A stretch of DNA of 64,000 bases from Pseudomonas sp. Irchel s3h14. GTDB taxonomy: Bacteria > Pseudomonadota > Gammaproteobacteria > Pseudomonadales > Pseudomonadaceae. The notes under the pieces were generated by a model. It was not told where the DNA came from. It saw only the letters and a program-made list of their open reading frames with translations, and made no database searches. The stretch is taken from the NCBI RefSeq assembly GCF_900187425.1, contig NZ_FYDJ01000017.1, forward strand, positions 40,078-104,077, read 5' to 3'. A program made the translations under genes and the position numbers. Within the stretch, counting starts at the first letter, position 1, and every line of letters begins with the position of its first letter. Positions 1-8,594 of the stretch are shown piece by piece.

Positions 1-3000
1 GATCTGGACATCGAAGTGCCGCCCGTGCCGTTGTCGGCGGTGATGGCCAACGACATCTGGGAACTGGTCTACGACCGCCTCGCCGCCCTCGCCCGCGAAC
101 ACCGCACCACGCTGATTTTCGTCAACACCCGACGCCTCGCCGAACGCCTGAGCCGTCACTTGAGCGAACGCCTCGGCAAGGAGGCGGTGGCCGCCCACCA
201 CGGCAGTCTGGCCAAGGAGTTTCGTCTCGACGCCGAACAGCGGCTCAAGCGCGGCGAGCTGCAGGTGCTGATTGCCACGGCGTCCCTGGAACTGGGGATC
301 GATATCGGCGATGTCGACCTGGTCTGCCAGATTGCCTCGCCGCGTTCGATTGCCGGGTTTCTGCAACGGGTCGGCCGCTCCGGGCACCAGGTCGGCGGCA
401 CGCCCAAGGGCCGTTTGTTCGCCACCACCCGCGACGACCTGATCGAGTGCGCCGCCCTGCTCGACTGCGTGCGGCGTGGCGAACTCGACACCTTGCTGAT
501 CCCCAAGGCACCGTTGGATGTACTCGCGCAACAAATCATCGCCGAGGTCAGTTGCCAGGAATGGCAGGAGCAGGCGCTGCTGGAGATGTTCCGCAACGCC
601 TCGCCCTACAGCGAGCTCGACGAAAAACACTATCAAGCGCTGCTGCAGATGCTCGCCGAAGGCTACAACGGTCGCTTGGGCATCCGCAGCGCTTACCTGC
701 ACCGCGACGCCGTGACCCGCACCTTGCGCGGTCGTCGGGGCGCCAAACTGACGGCCGTGACCAGCGGCGGGACGATCCCGGACAACGCCGACTACAGCGT
801 TTTACTCGAACCCCAAGGGCTGAACATCGGCAGCGTCAACGAAGACTTTGCTGTGGAAAGCATCGCCGGGGATGTCTTCCAACTGGGCAACACCTCCTAC
901 CGGATTCTGCGGGTCGAAACCGGCAAGGTCCGGGTCGAAGACGCTCAGGGCCAACCGCCGACCATTCCATTCTGGCTCGGCGAAGCGCCGGGGCGCAGTG
1001 CTGAACTGTCGTTTGCCGTGGCCCGCCTGCAAGCGCAACTCGATGAGCTGCTCGGCGCCACGCCCGGTCACTTGCAGCCCGCGACCGACTGGCTGACCGA
1101 CACCCTCGGTCTGAACCTCGCCAGCGCGGAACAATTGGTCGATTACCTGGCCCGTGCGCGCCTGACGTTGGGCGCCCTGCCGTCACAAGACACGCTGCTG
1201 ATGGAGCGGTTTTTCGACGAGTCCGGCGGCACGCAATTGATCATTCACACGCCGTTCGGGAGCCGCATCAACCGTGCCTGGGGTCTGGCCTTGCGCAAGC
1301 GTTTCTGCCGCACCTTCAACTTCGAATTGCAGGCTGCCGCCAGCGAAGACGCCATCGTCCTGTCGCTGTCCGCCAGCCACAGTTTTGAACTCGATGACGT
1401 CTGGCGCTATTTGCACAGCAACAGCGCCGAGCACAGCCTGATTCAAGCCGTGCTCGATGCGCCACTGTTCGGTGTGCGCTGGCGCTGGAATGCCGGGGTC
1501 GCTTTGGCGCTGCCGCGCTACAGTGGCGGACGCAAAGTCCCGCCGCAGATCCAGCGGATGAAAAGCGAAGACCTGATCGCCACTGTGTTTCCCGATCAGA
1601 TTGCCTGCGTGGAAAACCTCGCTGGCGAACGGGAAATTCCCGACCATCCACTGGTAGAACAAACCCTCGACGACTGTCTGCACGAAGCCATGGACAGCGA
1701 AGGCTGGCTGGCGTTGTTGCGGCGCATGGAACGTGGCGACATCCGCCTGATCAGCCGCGACCTGCCGGCGCCCTCGCCGCTGGCAGCAGAAATTCTCAGT
1801 GCTCGGCCCTACACCTTTCTCGACGATGCGCCGCTGGAAGAGCGCCGCACTCAAGCAGTGCTCAACCGCCGCTGGAGCGATCCGCAGTCCACCGACGATC
1901 TCGGCGCGCTGGATGCGGACGCGATTCAAGCCGTGCGCGAGGAAGCCTGGCCAGCGCCGATTGGCATCGATGAAATGCATGAAGCGTTGATGAGCCTCGC
2001 GTGCATCACCGACGTCGAGGCCCAGGCCCATCCAGACTGGCTCGATTGGCTGAACGCCCTGGCCGACAGCGGTCGCGCCAGCCGCTTGCAAGTCAATGCA
2101 GGGCAAGCGCTGTGGTTGGCACTGGAGCGGCTCACCTGCCTGCGGGCGATTTATCCACAAGCGATTTTGCAGCCACCACTGGAGGCGTTGCCCGGGTTCG
2201 ATGAAGTCTGGGCACCGGACGAAGCGGTGCTGGAAGTGATTCGTGCACGGCTCAGCGCGTTCGGTCCGTTGCCGCTGAACGCGATTGCCGAACCACTCGG
2301 TTTGCCGGCGACTCAAGTCACCCAGGCGTTGGCGCAACTGGAACGCGAAGGCTATGTGCTGCGCGGTCAATTCACGCCTGGCACGGCTGAAGAAGAATGG
2401 TGCGAACGGCATTTGCTGGCGCGGATTCACCGCTACACCGTCAAGCGTCTGCGGCGGGAAATCGAGCCCGTGGCGTTGCAGGATTTCATGCGTTTCCTGT
2501 TCGACTGGCAGCACCTGTCTGCCGCAACCCAAGGTCAGGGCAACGCAGTGTTGCCCGCGATAGTCGGTCAGTTCGAAGGCTACCCCGCCGCTGCTTCGGC
2601 CTGGGACAGCGATATTTTTCCGGCGCGGATCAAAGACTATTCGGCAAGTTGGCTGGATGACCTGTGCCGCAGCGGCAAACTGGTCTGGACTCGCCTGACC
2701 GCACGCAACAAGAGCACCAGCACGGCGCTGCGCAGCACGCCGATTCTGCTATTGCCGCGCAGTCAGGTCGGGTTGTGGAGCGGGTTGACCGAGCAGACGC
2801 CAGTCAGCGAACTATCACCCAAGACGCAAAAGGTTTACGAAGCCCTGAGCCAACACGGCGCGCTGTTTTTCGATGAGCTGATTCACGAAGCTCATCTGCT
2901 GCGCTCTGAACTGGAAATCGCCTTGCAGGAATTGGTCGGCGCCGGGTTGGTGAATGCCGACAGCTTCGCCGGTCTGCGAGCACTGATTACTCCAGCCAGC

Positions 3001-3588
3001 AAACGCCAGAATCGCAGCAGCCGACGCGGGCGCGGAGCGTTTGTTGGCGGGATGGACGATGCCGGGCGCTGGGCCTTGCTGCGACGCGGGGCGCAAGCTC
3101 CGGTTGTGGATAACAAACGTCCGGCACCGACACCGACCGACATCCTTGAACATATCGCCATGACCTTGCTCCGGCGCTACGGCGTAGTGTTCTGGCGCTT
3201 GCTGGAACGTGAAGCGGATTGGCTGCCGAGCTGGCGGGAATTGCTGCGCACTTTCCATCGGCTGGAAGCTCGCGGCGAAATTCGCGGCGGGCGGTTTGTC
3301 AGTGGTTTGGCCGGTGAACAGTTTGCGTTGCCCGAGGCCATTCCATTACTGCGCGAGGTGCGGCGACGGCCGCATGACGGGAGTTTGATTGCTGTGTGCG
3401 GGGTTGATCCGCTGAACCTCGCCGGGACGCTTTTACCGGGTGCAAAAGTACCGGCATTGGCGAGTAATCGATTGGTGTATCGCGATGGTCTGCCAGCCGC
3501 TGCCGAGATTGCCGGCAAGCAGCATTTCTGGTTAGAGCTGGATCAGCAATCGACTATCGAGCTACACAACAAACTGATCCGGCACTGA
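1..3588 (+). CDS. lhr: Lhr, large ATP-dependent DNA helicase (5' end outside window)
   Basis: This is the 3' part of a large superfamily 2 helicase; the frame is open from base 1, so the start and the first RecA domain (Walker A, DExH) lie upstream of the window. About 1,195 residues are visible. The second RecA domain shows motif IV (LIFVNTRR), motif V (IATASLELGIDIG) and the arginine-finger motif VI (QRVGRSGH) within the first 135 residues. The remaining 1,000 or so residues match the winged-helix and long C-terminal regions of bacterial Lhr. Lhr acts in DNA repair; the E. coli C-terminal region is reported to have uracil-DNA glycosylase activity. The gene ends just before a REPIN-like repeat and no operon partner is visible downstream. 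Confidence 0.93.
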   Translation, partial: DLDIEVPPVPLSAVMANDIWELVYDRLAALAREHRTTLIFVNTRRLAERLSRHLSERLGKEAVAAHHGSLAKEFRLDAEQRLKRGELQVLIATASLELGIDIGDVDLVCQIASPRSIAGFLQRVGRSGHQVGGTPKGRLFATTRDDLIECAALLDCVRRGELDTLLIPKAPLDVLAQQIIAEVSCQEWQEQALLEMFRNASPYSELDEKHYQALLQMLAEGYNGRLGIRSAYLHRDAVTRTLRGRRGAKLTAVTSGGTIPDNADYSVLLEPQGLNIGSVNEDFAVESIAGDVFQLGNTSYRILRVETGKVRVEDAQGQPPTIPFWLGEAPGRSAELSFAVARLQAQLDELLGATPGHLQPATDWLTDTLGLNLASAEQLVDYLARARLTLGALPSQDTLLMERFFDESGGTQLIIHTPFGSRINRAWGLALRKRFCRTFNFELQAAASEDAIVLSLSASHSFELDDVWRYLHSNSAEHSLIQAVLDAPLFGVRWRWNAGVALALPRYSGGRKVPPQIQRMKSEDLIATVFPDQIACVENLAGEREIPDHPLVEQTLDDCLHEAMDSEGWLALLRRMERGDIRLISRDLPAPSPLAAEILSARPYTFLDDAPLEERRTQAVLNRRWSDPQSTDDLGALDADAIQAVREEAWPAPIGIDEMHEALMSLACITDVEAQAHPDWLDWLNALADSGRASRLQVNAGQALWLALERLTCLRAIYPQAILQPPLEALPGFDEVWAPDEAVLEVIRARLSAFGPLPLNAIAEPLGLPATQVTQALAQLEREGYVLRGQFTPGTAEEEWCERHLLARIHRYTVKRLRREIEPVALQDFMRFLFDWQHLSAATQGQGNAVLPAIVGQFEGYPAAASAWDSDIFPARIKDYSASWLDDLCRSGKLVWTRLTARNKSTSTALRSTPILLLPRSQVGLWSGLTEQTPVSELSPKTQKVYEALSQHGALFFDELIHEAHLLRSELEIALQELVGAGLVNADSFAGLRALITPASKRQNRSSRRGRGAFVGGMDDAGRWALLRRGAQAPVVDNKRPAPTPTDILEHIAMTLLRRYGVVFWRLLEREADWLPSWRELLRTFHRLEARGEIRGGRFVSGLAGEQFALPEAIPLLREVRRRPHDGSLIAVCGVDPLNLAGTLLPGAKVPALASNRLVYRDGLPAAAEIAGKQHFWLELDQQSTIELHNKLIRH

Positions 3589-3589
3589 T

Positions 3590-3690
3590 CGTTCCCACGC
3601 TCCGCGTGGGAATGCAGCCCGGGACGCTCCGCGTCCCAAGAGCGGACGCAGAGCGTCCGTTGAGGCATTCCCACGCGGAGCATGGGAACG
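3590..3690. repeat. REPIN-like inverted repeat after lhr
   Basis: Positions 3590-3615 and 3665-3690 are inverted copies of one 26-bp sequence with a single mismatch. They contain the GTTCCCACGCTCCGCGTGGG core common in fluorescent Pseudomonas genomes. Two inner hairpins (3621-3637 and 3644-3658) carry the related GGACGC/GCGTCC motif. It starts two bases after the lhr stop codon and may also protect or end that transcript. Confidence 0.85.
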
Positions 3691-3773
3691 ATCAGCGGTG
3701 TGAGGCTATTGAGTTCTCGGCTGATCCGGCAGGAACACCGATGAATGCTCCGATGCAAGTCCATCGTTTTGCA

Positions 3774-3940
3774 GCGACTCAGTTGGCTCTTGCTGTAACT
3801 GCCGCTAAGCCAGTCATGGATTAATTTCACTCGCTGATCCATCGGGGACTCTCGATTCCAGGGCATGGTCAGTACCTCCTGACCATGATTGATACCTGTA
3901 AACCATGTCCCCGGTCTCAAACGTAAAGGATGTCCCCGGT
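3774..3940 (-). pseudogene. Remnant of an IS481-like transposase gene (5' end only)
   Basis: Read on the minus strand from an ATG at 3866-3864, about 31 codons (MPWNRES...MDQRVKLI) resemble the N-terminus of IS481-family transposases, including the MPW start and the MDxRVxFI-like segment. After about position 3774 the similarity stops, and the frame continues into unrelated sequence and the REPIN. Upstream lie two copies of TGTCCCCGGT (3906-3915 and 3931-3940), resembling IS481-type end sequence, and an AGGAGG-like ribosome site next to the ATG. The helix-turn-helix and DDE domains are absent, so this is a dead fragment. The family call rests on a short match. Confidence 0.55.
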
Positions 3941-3946
3941 TTTTAC

Positions 3947-4115
3947 CCACCCCAACCCTCTCCCCAGTGGGGAGAGGGGGAAAGGGAGCAGATCTCCATG
4001 GCTTTCCGGACCTGAGTTCGACTCCGAATATTCAGGTCGCAGTATTTCGAAAGACACGTCGGTCAGTCCCCTCGCCCCTTTGGGGCGGTCCGACGTTTCG
4101 GGAGGGTTAGGGTAG
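3947..4115. repeat. Intergenic repeat element with CCCTCTCCCC/GGGGAGAGGG arms
   Basis: The left arm holds a perfect hairpin, CCCTCTCCCC-AGT-GGGGAGAGGG (3956-3978). The right arm (about 4045-4115) holds a second GC-rich inverted segment and ends in GAGGGTTAGGGT, which mirrors the ACCCCAACCCTC of the left end. Such paired repeats are common between Pseudomonas genes. Together with the REPIN and the IS remnant it fills most of the 637-bp gap between lhr and the MFS gene; no gene is supported there. Confidence 0.6.
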
Positions 4116-4225
4116 CTTTTGATCTTTGCTCACAACGCAAATATCAAATGCCCATCCCTGTATTTTTCCGCATAACCCAAACCCGGACACTGCGCTCCAT
4201 CAATCAATCCACCGGAGTTGCAGCC

Positions 4226-5428
4226 ATGCCCATTGCCTTGCTCGCGCTGACCCTCAGCGCCTTCGCCATCGGGACGACCGAGTTCGTCATCGTTGGCCTG
4301 TTACCCACCATTGGCGCCGACCTCGGCGTCAGCCTGCCGTCCGCCGGCCTGTTGGTCAGCCTTTACGCATTGGGCGTTGCCATTGGCGCCCCGGTGCTGA
4401 CCGCCCTCACCGGCAAAGTCCCGCGCAAAATGCTGCTGTTGTCGCTGATGGTGCTGTTCACCCTCGGCAACCTGCTGGCCTGGAAAGCGCCAAGCTACGA
4501 ATCGCTGATCATTGCGCGGATCGTCACCGGTCTGGCCCACGGGGTGTTTTTCTCGATTGGCTCGACCATCGCCACCAGCCTCGTGCCAAAGGAAAAAGCC
4601 GCCAGCGCGATCGCCATCATGTTCACCGGCCTGACCGTGGCACTGGTCACCGGCGTGCCACTGGGGACGTTCATTGGTCAGCATTTCGGCTGGCGCGAAA
4701 CCTTCCTCGCGGTGTCTGCGCTGGGTGTGATCGCGTTCATCGGCAGCCTGCTTTACGTGCCGAAAAACATTGCCCACAGCAAACCGGCTTCACTGTTGCA
4801 GCAATTGCAGGTGCTTAAGCAGCCGCGTTTGTTGCTGGTGTACGCCATGACCGCAGTCGGTTACGGCGGCTCGTTCATTGCGTTCACCTTCCTGGCACCG
4901 ATTCTTCAGGACATTTCCGGCTTCAGCGCCAGCACCGTCAGCCTGGTGCTGCTGGTCTACGGTATCTCGGTGGCCGTCGGTAACATCTGGGGCGGCAAAC
5001 TGGCGGACAAACGCGGCCCGATCAGCGCCCTGAAAATCATCTTCGCCCTGCTCGCGGCGGTGTTGTTCGTTCTGACCTTTACCGCTGGCAACCCATGGCT
5101 GGCCCTGGCCACCGTGCTGGTCTGGGGTGCGGTTGCGTTCGGCAACGTGCCGGGGCTGCAGGTTTATGTAGTGCGTCAGGCCGAACATCACACCCCGCAT
5201 GCGGTGGATGTGGCGTCGGGCCTGAACATCGCCGCGTTCAACCTCGGCATCGCCGGTGGCGCGTGGGGTGGCGGCTTGATCGTTGCTCACATGGGGCTGA
5301 TCCACACCGCATGGATTGGTGGGCTGGTGGTGCTGGTCGCGTTGGCCCTGACCATGTGGAGCGGTCGTCTTGATCGGTTGGGTCCGGTGTATGCAGAGAG
5401 CTCGACGCGCATTGTCGCCGGTCACTGA
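4226..5428 (+). CDS. MFS efflux transporter, AraJ/sugar-efflux-type
   Basis: Inner-membrane proton-driven exporter of the major facilitator superfamily, 400 residues, with about 12 hydrophobic segments. The first helix carries the FAIGTTEFVIVGLLP signature of the AraJ/YdhP drug and sugar efflux group; GLAHGVFFSIG and the mid-protein loop also fit. The frame is open upstream to 4148, but the ATG at 4226 is chosen because CGGAG (4213-4217) sits 8 bp before it and the first helix begins at once. It stands alone between repeats. The substrate cannot be told from sequence. Confidence 0.85.
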   Translation: MPIALLALTLSAFAIGTTEFVIVGLLPTIGADLGVSLPSAGLLVSLYALGVAIGAPVLTALTGKVPRKMLLLSLMVLFTLGNLLAWKAPSYESLIIARIVTGLAHGVFFSIGSTIATSLVPKEKAASAIAIMFTGLTVALVTGVPLGTFIGQHFGWRETFLAVSALGVIAFIGSLLYVPKNIAHSKPASLLQQLQVLKQPRLLLVYAMTAVGYGGSFIAFTFLAPILQDISGFSASTVSLVLLVYGISVAVGNIWGGKLADKRGPISALKIIFALLAAVLFVLTFTAGNPWLALATVLVWGAVAFGNVPGLQVYVVRQAEHHTPHAVDVASGLNIAAFNLGIAGGAWGGGLIVAHMGLIHTAWIGGLVVLVALALTMWSGRLDRLGPVYAESSTRIVAGH

Positions 5429-5435
5429 TTGCTTT

Positions 5436-5466
5436 TGTAGGAGCAAGGCTTGCCCGCGATGACGGC
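5436..5466. repeat. Single REP-type element
   Basis: The sequence TGTAGGAGCAAGGCTTGCCC and following GCGATGACGG matches the half-REP found widely in fluorescent pseudomonads. It lies a few bases after the MFS stop codon. No partner arm is seen nearby, so it is a singlet rather than a REPIN. Confidence 0.65.
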
Positions 5467-5593
5467 GCCACATTCAATGTTGATGTGACTGATAAACCGA
5501 CGTTGACCGTCCGTAGTCCCGTCGAAACTTTCTCGCCCGCCCCGCAGTCATCAGAAGACAGGGCAGTCCGAGAACCATTAGACGGGAGGCGAC

Positions 5594-6520
5594 ATGGCGG
5601 CGATCCATATCGGTATTTCAGGCTGGCGCTACACGCCCTGGCGGGGGGATTTCTACCCAAAGGGGCTGACCCACAAGCGCGAATTGCAATTCGCCTCACG
5701 GGCGGTCAACAGCATCGAAATCAATGGATCGTTTTACGCCCTGCAACGGCCCGAACGTTATGCCCAGTGGTACGCCGAAACCCCGAGGGGCTTCGTTTTC
5801 AGCGTCAAGGCCCCGCGCTTTATCACCCACATCAGGCGACTGCGGGACGTCCATAAACCCCTGGCGAATTTCTTTGCGTCCGGGGTGCTGGAACTCAAAG
5901 AAAAACTCGGCCCGATCCTTTGGCAATTCCCGCCCAATTTCAAATTCGATGCCGAGCTGTTCGAGACCTTTCTGGAGCAGTTGCCCCACAACACCGAAGA
6001 GGCCGCCGCCCTCGCCCGCCAGCATGATTCGCACGTGAACGGTCACGCCAGCATGAAGGCCTACGGGAAAAAGCCGTTGCGCCATGCCGTAGAAATCAGA
6101 AACGAGAGCTTCATCGACCCCGCCTTCATCCGCCTGCTCAAACGCCACAATGCTGCGCTGGTTATCGCCGACACCGCCGGTAAATGGCCGTACCGCGAAG
6201 ACCTCACCAGCGACTTCGTTTACCTGCGCCTGCACGGTGCCGAAGAACTCTATGCCAGCGGTTACACCCCCGAGGCGCTGAAACGCTGGGGTGACCGGAT
6301 CGAGGCCTGGTACCACGGCCAGCAACCGCCCGACCCGCAGCTGATCGCGCCCCGGCAAAAGCCCAAGGCGCGCAAGTCCCGTGAGGTGTTTTGCTACTTC
6401 GACAACGACATCAAAGTCCGCGCGCCCTTCGATGCCCGCCGCTTGCTGGAGCGTTTTCATCTGGATAAAGACCTCGCCACCCGTCCCGGTGAACTGGCCG
6501 CCGAAGGAGTGCTGTCATGA
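5594..6520 (+). CDS. DUF72 family protein (YecE-like)
   Basis: A 308-residue TIM-barrel-type DUF72 protein. The N-terminus (HIGISGWRYTPW, then FYPKGL) and the block NSIEINGSFYALQRPERYAQW are family hallmarks, as are FVFSVKAPRFITH, ILWQFPPNF and the acidic-aromatic end FCYFDNDIKVRAP. The biochemical function of DUF72 is unknown. The ATG has a GGGAGGCGAC ribosome site and the 3' end overlaps the next gene by 4 bp (ATGA). It is therefore probably translated together with the ybhP-clsB-ybhN genes, which suggests a link to envelope lipids, by context only. Confidence 0.88.
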   Translation: MAAIHIGISGWRYTPWRGDFYPKGLTHKRELQFASRAVNSIEINGSFYALQRPERYAQWYAETPRGFVFSVKAPRFITHIRRLRDVHKPLANFFASGVLELKEKLGPILWQFPPNFKFDAELFETFLEQLPHNTEEAAALARQHDSHVNGHASMKAYGKKPLRHAVEIRNESFIDPAFIRLLKRHNAALVIADTAGKWPYREDLTSDFVYLRLHGAEELYASGYTPEALKRWGDRIEAWYHGQQPPDPQLIAPRQKPKARKSREVFCYFDNDIKVRAPFDARRLLERFHLDKDLATRPGELAAEGVLS

Positions 6521-7314
6521 GCATTTCGGAACCGGTCGGCACCACCGACGAACAGCAACCCATCATCACCTCCGTGCGTCGCTTTACCGTGCTGACGGTC
6601 AACACGCACAAGGGGTTCACCGCGCTCAACCGGCGTTTCATCCTGCCGGAATTGCGCGAAGCGGTGCGCAGCGTGTCCGCCGACGTGGTGTTTTTGCAGG
6701 AAGTCCACGGCACCCACGAGCGTCATCCCCAGCGCTACAGCAATTGGCCGGCGATGCCGCAATACGAATTCCTCGCCGACACGCTTTGGCCGCAATTCGC
6801 CTATGGGCGCAACGCGGTCTATCCGGCGGGCGATCACGGCAATGCGCTGCTGTCGAAATTCCAGATCATTCGCCACGACAACCTCGACGTGTCCATCAGC
6901 GGTCACGAGAACCGCGGCATCCTGCATTGCGTGCTGCGCCTGCCCGGTGACGGCCAGGAAGTGCATGCCATTTGCGTGCATCTGGGCCTTCGCGAAACCC
7001 ACCGCACCGAACAACTCAAGTTGCTGGCCCAGCGTCTCGAAGAACTGCCCAGCGATGCCCCGGTGATCGTTGCCGGTGACTTCAACGACTGGCGCCAGCG
7101 TGCCGACGCGCTGCTCAAACCCAGCGGTCTACGGGAGGTTTTCGCCGAACTCCACGGCAAACCGGCGCGCAGTTTTCCAGCGCGATTGCCAGCGCTGCGC
7201 CTTGACCGCATCTACGTGCGCAACCTCAAGGCCAGCCAGCCGCAAGTGTTGGCCGCGCGGCCCTGGTCACACCTTTCCGACCATGCACCGCTATCGGTGG
7301 AGATCGAGCTATGA
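6517..7314 (+). CDS. ybhP: Endonuclease/exonuclease/phosphatase family protein, YbhP-like
   Basis: A 265-residue member of the EEP (DNase I/exonuclease III/sphingomyelinase) fold. Expected metal and phosphate ligands are present: TVNTHKGF (N29), FLQEVHG (E62), CVHLGL (H155), AGDFNDW (D188, N190), LDRIYV (D230) and the C-terminal SDHAPL (D255, H256). It overlaps the DUF72 gene upstream and clsB downstream by 4 bp each, so the three are translationally coupled. In E. coli ybhP is also next to clsB (ybhO) and ybhN. The substrate is unknown; a phosphodiester in or derived from lipid is plausible from the neighbours. Confidence 0.87.
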   Translation: MSISEPVGTTDEQQPIITSVRRFTVLTVNTHKGFTALNRRFILPELREAVRSVSADVVFLQEVHGTHERHPQRYSNWPAMPQYEFLADTLWPQFAYGRNAVYPAGDHGNALLSKFQIIRHDNLDVSISGHENRGILHCVLRLPGDGQEVHAICVHLGLRETHRTEQLKLLAQRLEELPSDAPVIVAGDFNDWRQRADALLKPSGLREVFAELHGKPARSFPARLPALRLDRIYVRNLKASQPQVLAARPWSHLSDHAPLSVEIEL

Positions 7315-8594
7315 GCAGCCCATCGATGGATAAAACCAACGTGGAGCACTTATCCACAACCCCGCCGATCCGAGAGCCGGGCATGGTCGACGTCGAATAT
7401 GGCTGGCAAGGTAACAACCGCGTAGAGCTGCTGGAAAACGGCGAAGCGTATTTCCCTCGGGTGTTCGAGGCCATGCGTCAGGCCAAGACTGAAATCCTGC
7501 TGGAAACCTTCATTGTGTTCGAGGACAAGGTCGGCAATGAGCTGCAGGAAGTACTGATCGCTGCCGCTCAACGCGGCGTGCGAATCAGCGCCAGTCTCGA
7601 TGGCTTTGGCTGCGGTGAACTGAGCACGGGTTACCTCACCACCCTGAGCGAGGCCGGCGTGCGCATCCAGATTTTCGACCCGGCGCCCAAACATCTGGGC
7701 ATCCGCACCAACTGGTTCCGCCGCCTGCACCGCAAGATCGTGGTGGTCGACGGCACGATTGCGTTCATCGGCGGTATCAACTTTTCGGCCGACCATTTGG
7801 CTGACTTCGGCCCTGAGGCCAAGCAGGATTATTCCGTTGAAGTGCAAGGCCCGGCGGTGGCCGACATCCATCACTTCGCCCTGCTGCAATGCGGTCGTCC
7901 GGCGCGAGCCAAATACTGGTGGCAACGACGCAGGCAACGGCGCTCGGAGCTGGCGTTCACCGATCATGACGGCCAGGTTCGCCTGGTGTACCGCGACAAC
8001 GGCGAACATCCGACCGACATCGAAGAGGTTTACCGACAGGTGCTGCGCAGTGCCCAGCGCCGGGTGGTGATCGCCAATGCCTACTTCTTTCCGGGCTATC
8101 GCCTGCTGCGCGAGATCCGCAACGCAGCCCGCCGCGGCGTCGATGTGCGGCTGATCCTGCAAGGTCAGCCCGATATGCTGGCGGCCAAACTCGCCGCGCG
8201 CATGACCTATGACTACCTGCTCAAATCCGGCGTGCAGATTTACGAATATTGCGACCGTCCGCTGCACGGCAAAGTCGCGCTGGTGGATGAGGATTGGAGC
8301 ACGGTCGGTTCGAGCAACCTCGACCCGTTGAGCCTGTCCTTGAACCTGGAAGCCAATGTGTTGATCCGTGATCGCGCCTTCAACCGCGACCTGTTCGAGC
8401 GCCTCGAAGACCTGAGTAACAACCATTGCAAGGTCATGTCCGCAGACAAGTCCCCGCGTGGGCGGGTCTGGCACATGACCGTCGGTTTTCTGGTGTTTCA
8501 CTTTCTGCGGCACTTCCCGGCCTGGGCCGGTTGGCTGCCGGCGCACAAACCGCGCCTGAAACCTTTTTCCCATTCCGCCGGGAGTGACACCTGA
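7311..8594 (+). CDS. clsB: Cardiolipin synthase B (phospholipase D family)
   Basis: A 427-residue phospholipase D superfamily enzyme predicted to make cardiolipin at the inner membrane. It has two HxKxxxxD motifs: H140-K142-D147 (HRKIVVVDG, followed by GGINF) and H319-K321-D326 (HGKVALVDE, followed by GSSNLDPLS). Length and the absence of N-terminal membrane helices fit ClsB rather than ClsA. In E. coli ClsB (YbhO) can condense phosphatidylglycerols or use phosphatidylethanolamine for cardiolipin. It overlaps ybhP by 4 bp and shares one base with the next start (TGATG). The C-terminal residues from about 385 include a hydrophobic stretch that may touch the membrane. Confidence 0.92.
   Translation: MSSPSMDKTNVEHLSTTPPIREPGMVDVEYGWQGNNRVELLENGEAYFPRVFEAMRQAKTEILLETFIVFEDKVGNELQEVLIAAAQRGVRISASLDGFGCGELSTGYLTTLSEAGVRIQIFDPAPKHLGIRTNWFRRLHRKIVVVDGTIAFIGGINFSADHLADFGPEAKQDYSVEVQGPAVADIHHFALLQCGRPARAKYWWQRRRQRRSELAFTDHDGQVRLVYRDNGEHPTDIEEVYRQVLRSAQRRVVIANAYFFPGYRLLREIRNAARRGVDVRLILQGQPDMLAAKLAARMTYDYLLKSGVQIYEYCDRPLHGKVALVDEDWSTVGSSNLDPLSLSLNLEANVLIRDRAFNRDLFERLEDLSNNHCKVMSADKSPRGRVWHMTVGFLVFHFLRHFPAWAGWLPAHKPRLKPFSHSAGSDT

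Noticed and set aside
1183..2532. 449-codon minus-strand frame inside lhr
   Set aside because: Shadow frame in GC-rich coding sequence; the sense frame carries clear helicase motifs.
3606..3824. Small plus-strand frame across the REPIN and IS remnant
   Set aside because: It consists of repeat sequence and antisense of the transposase fragment, with no ribosome site.
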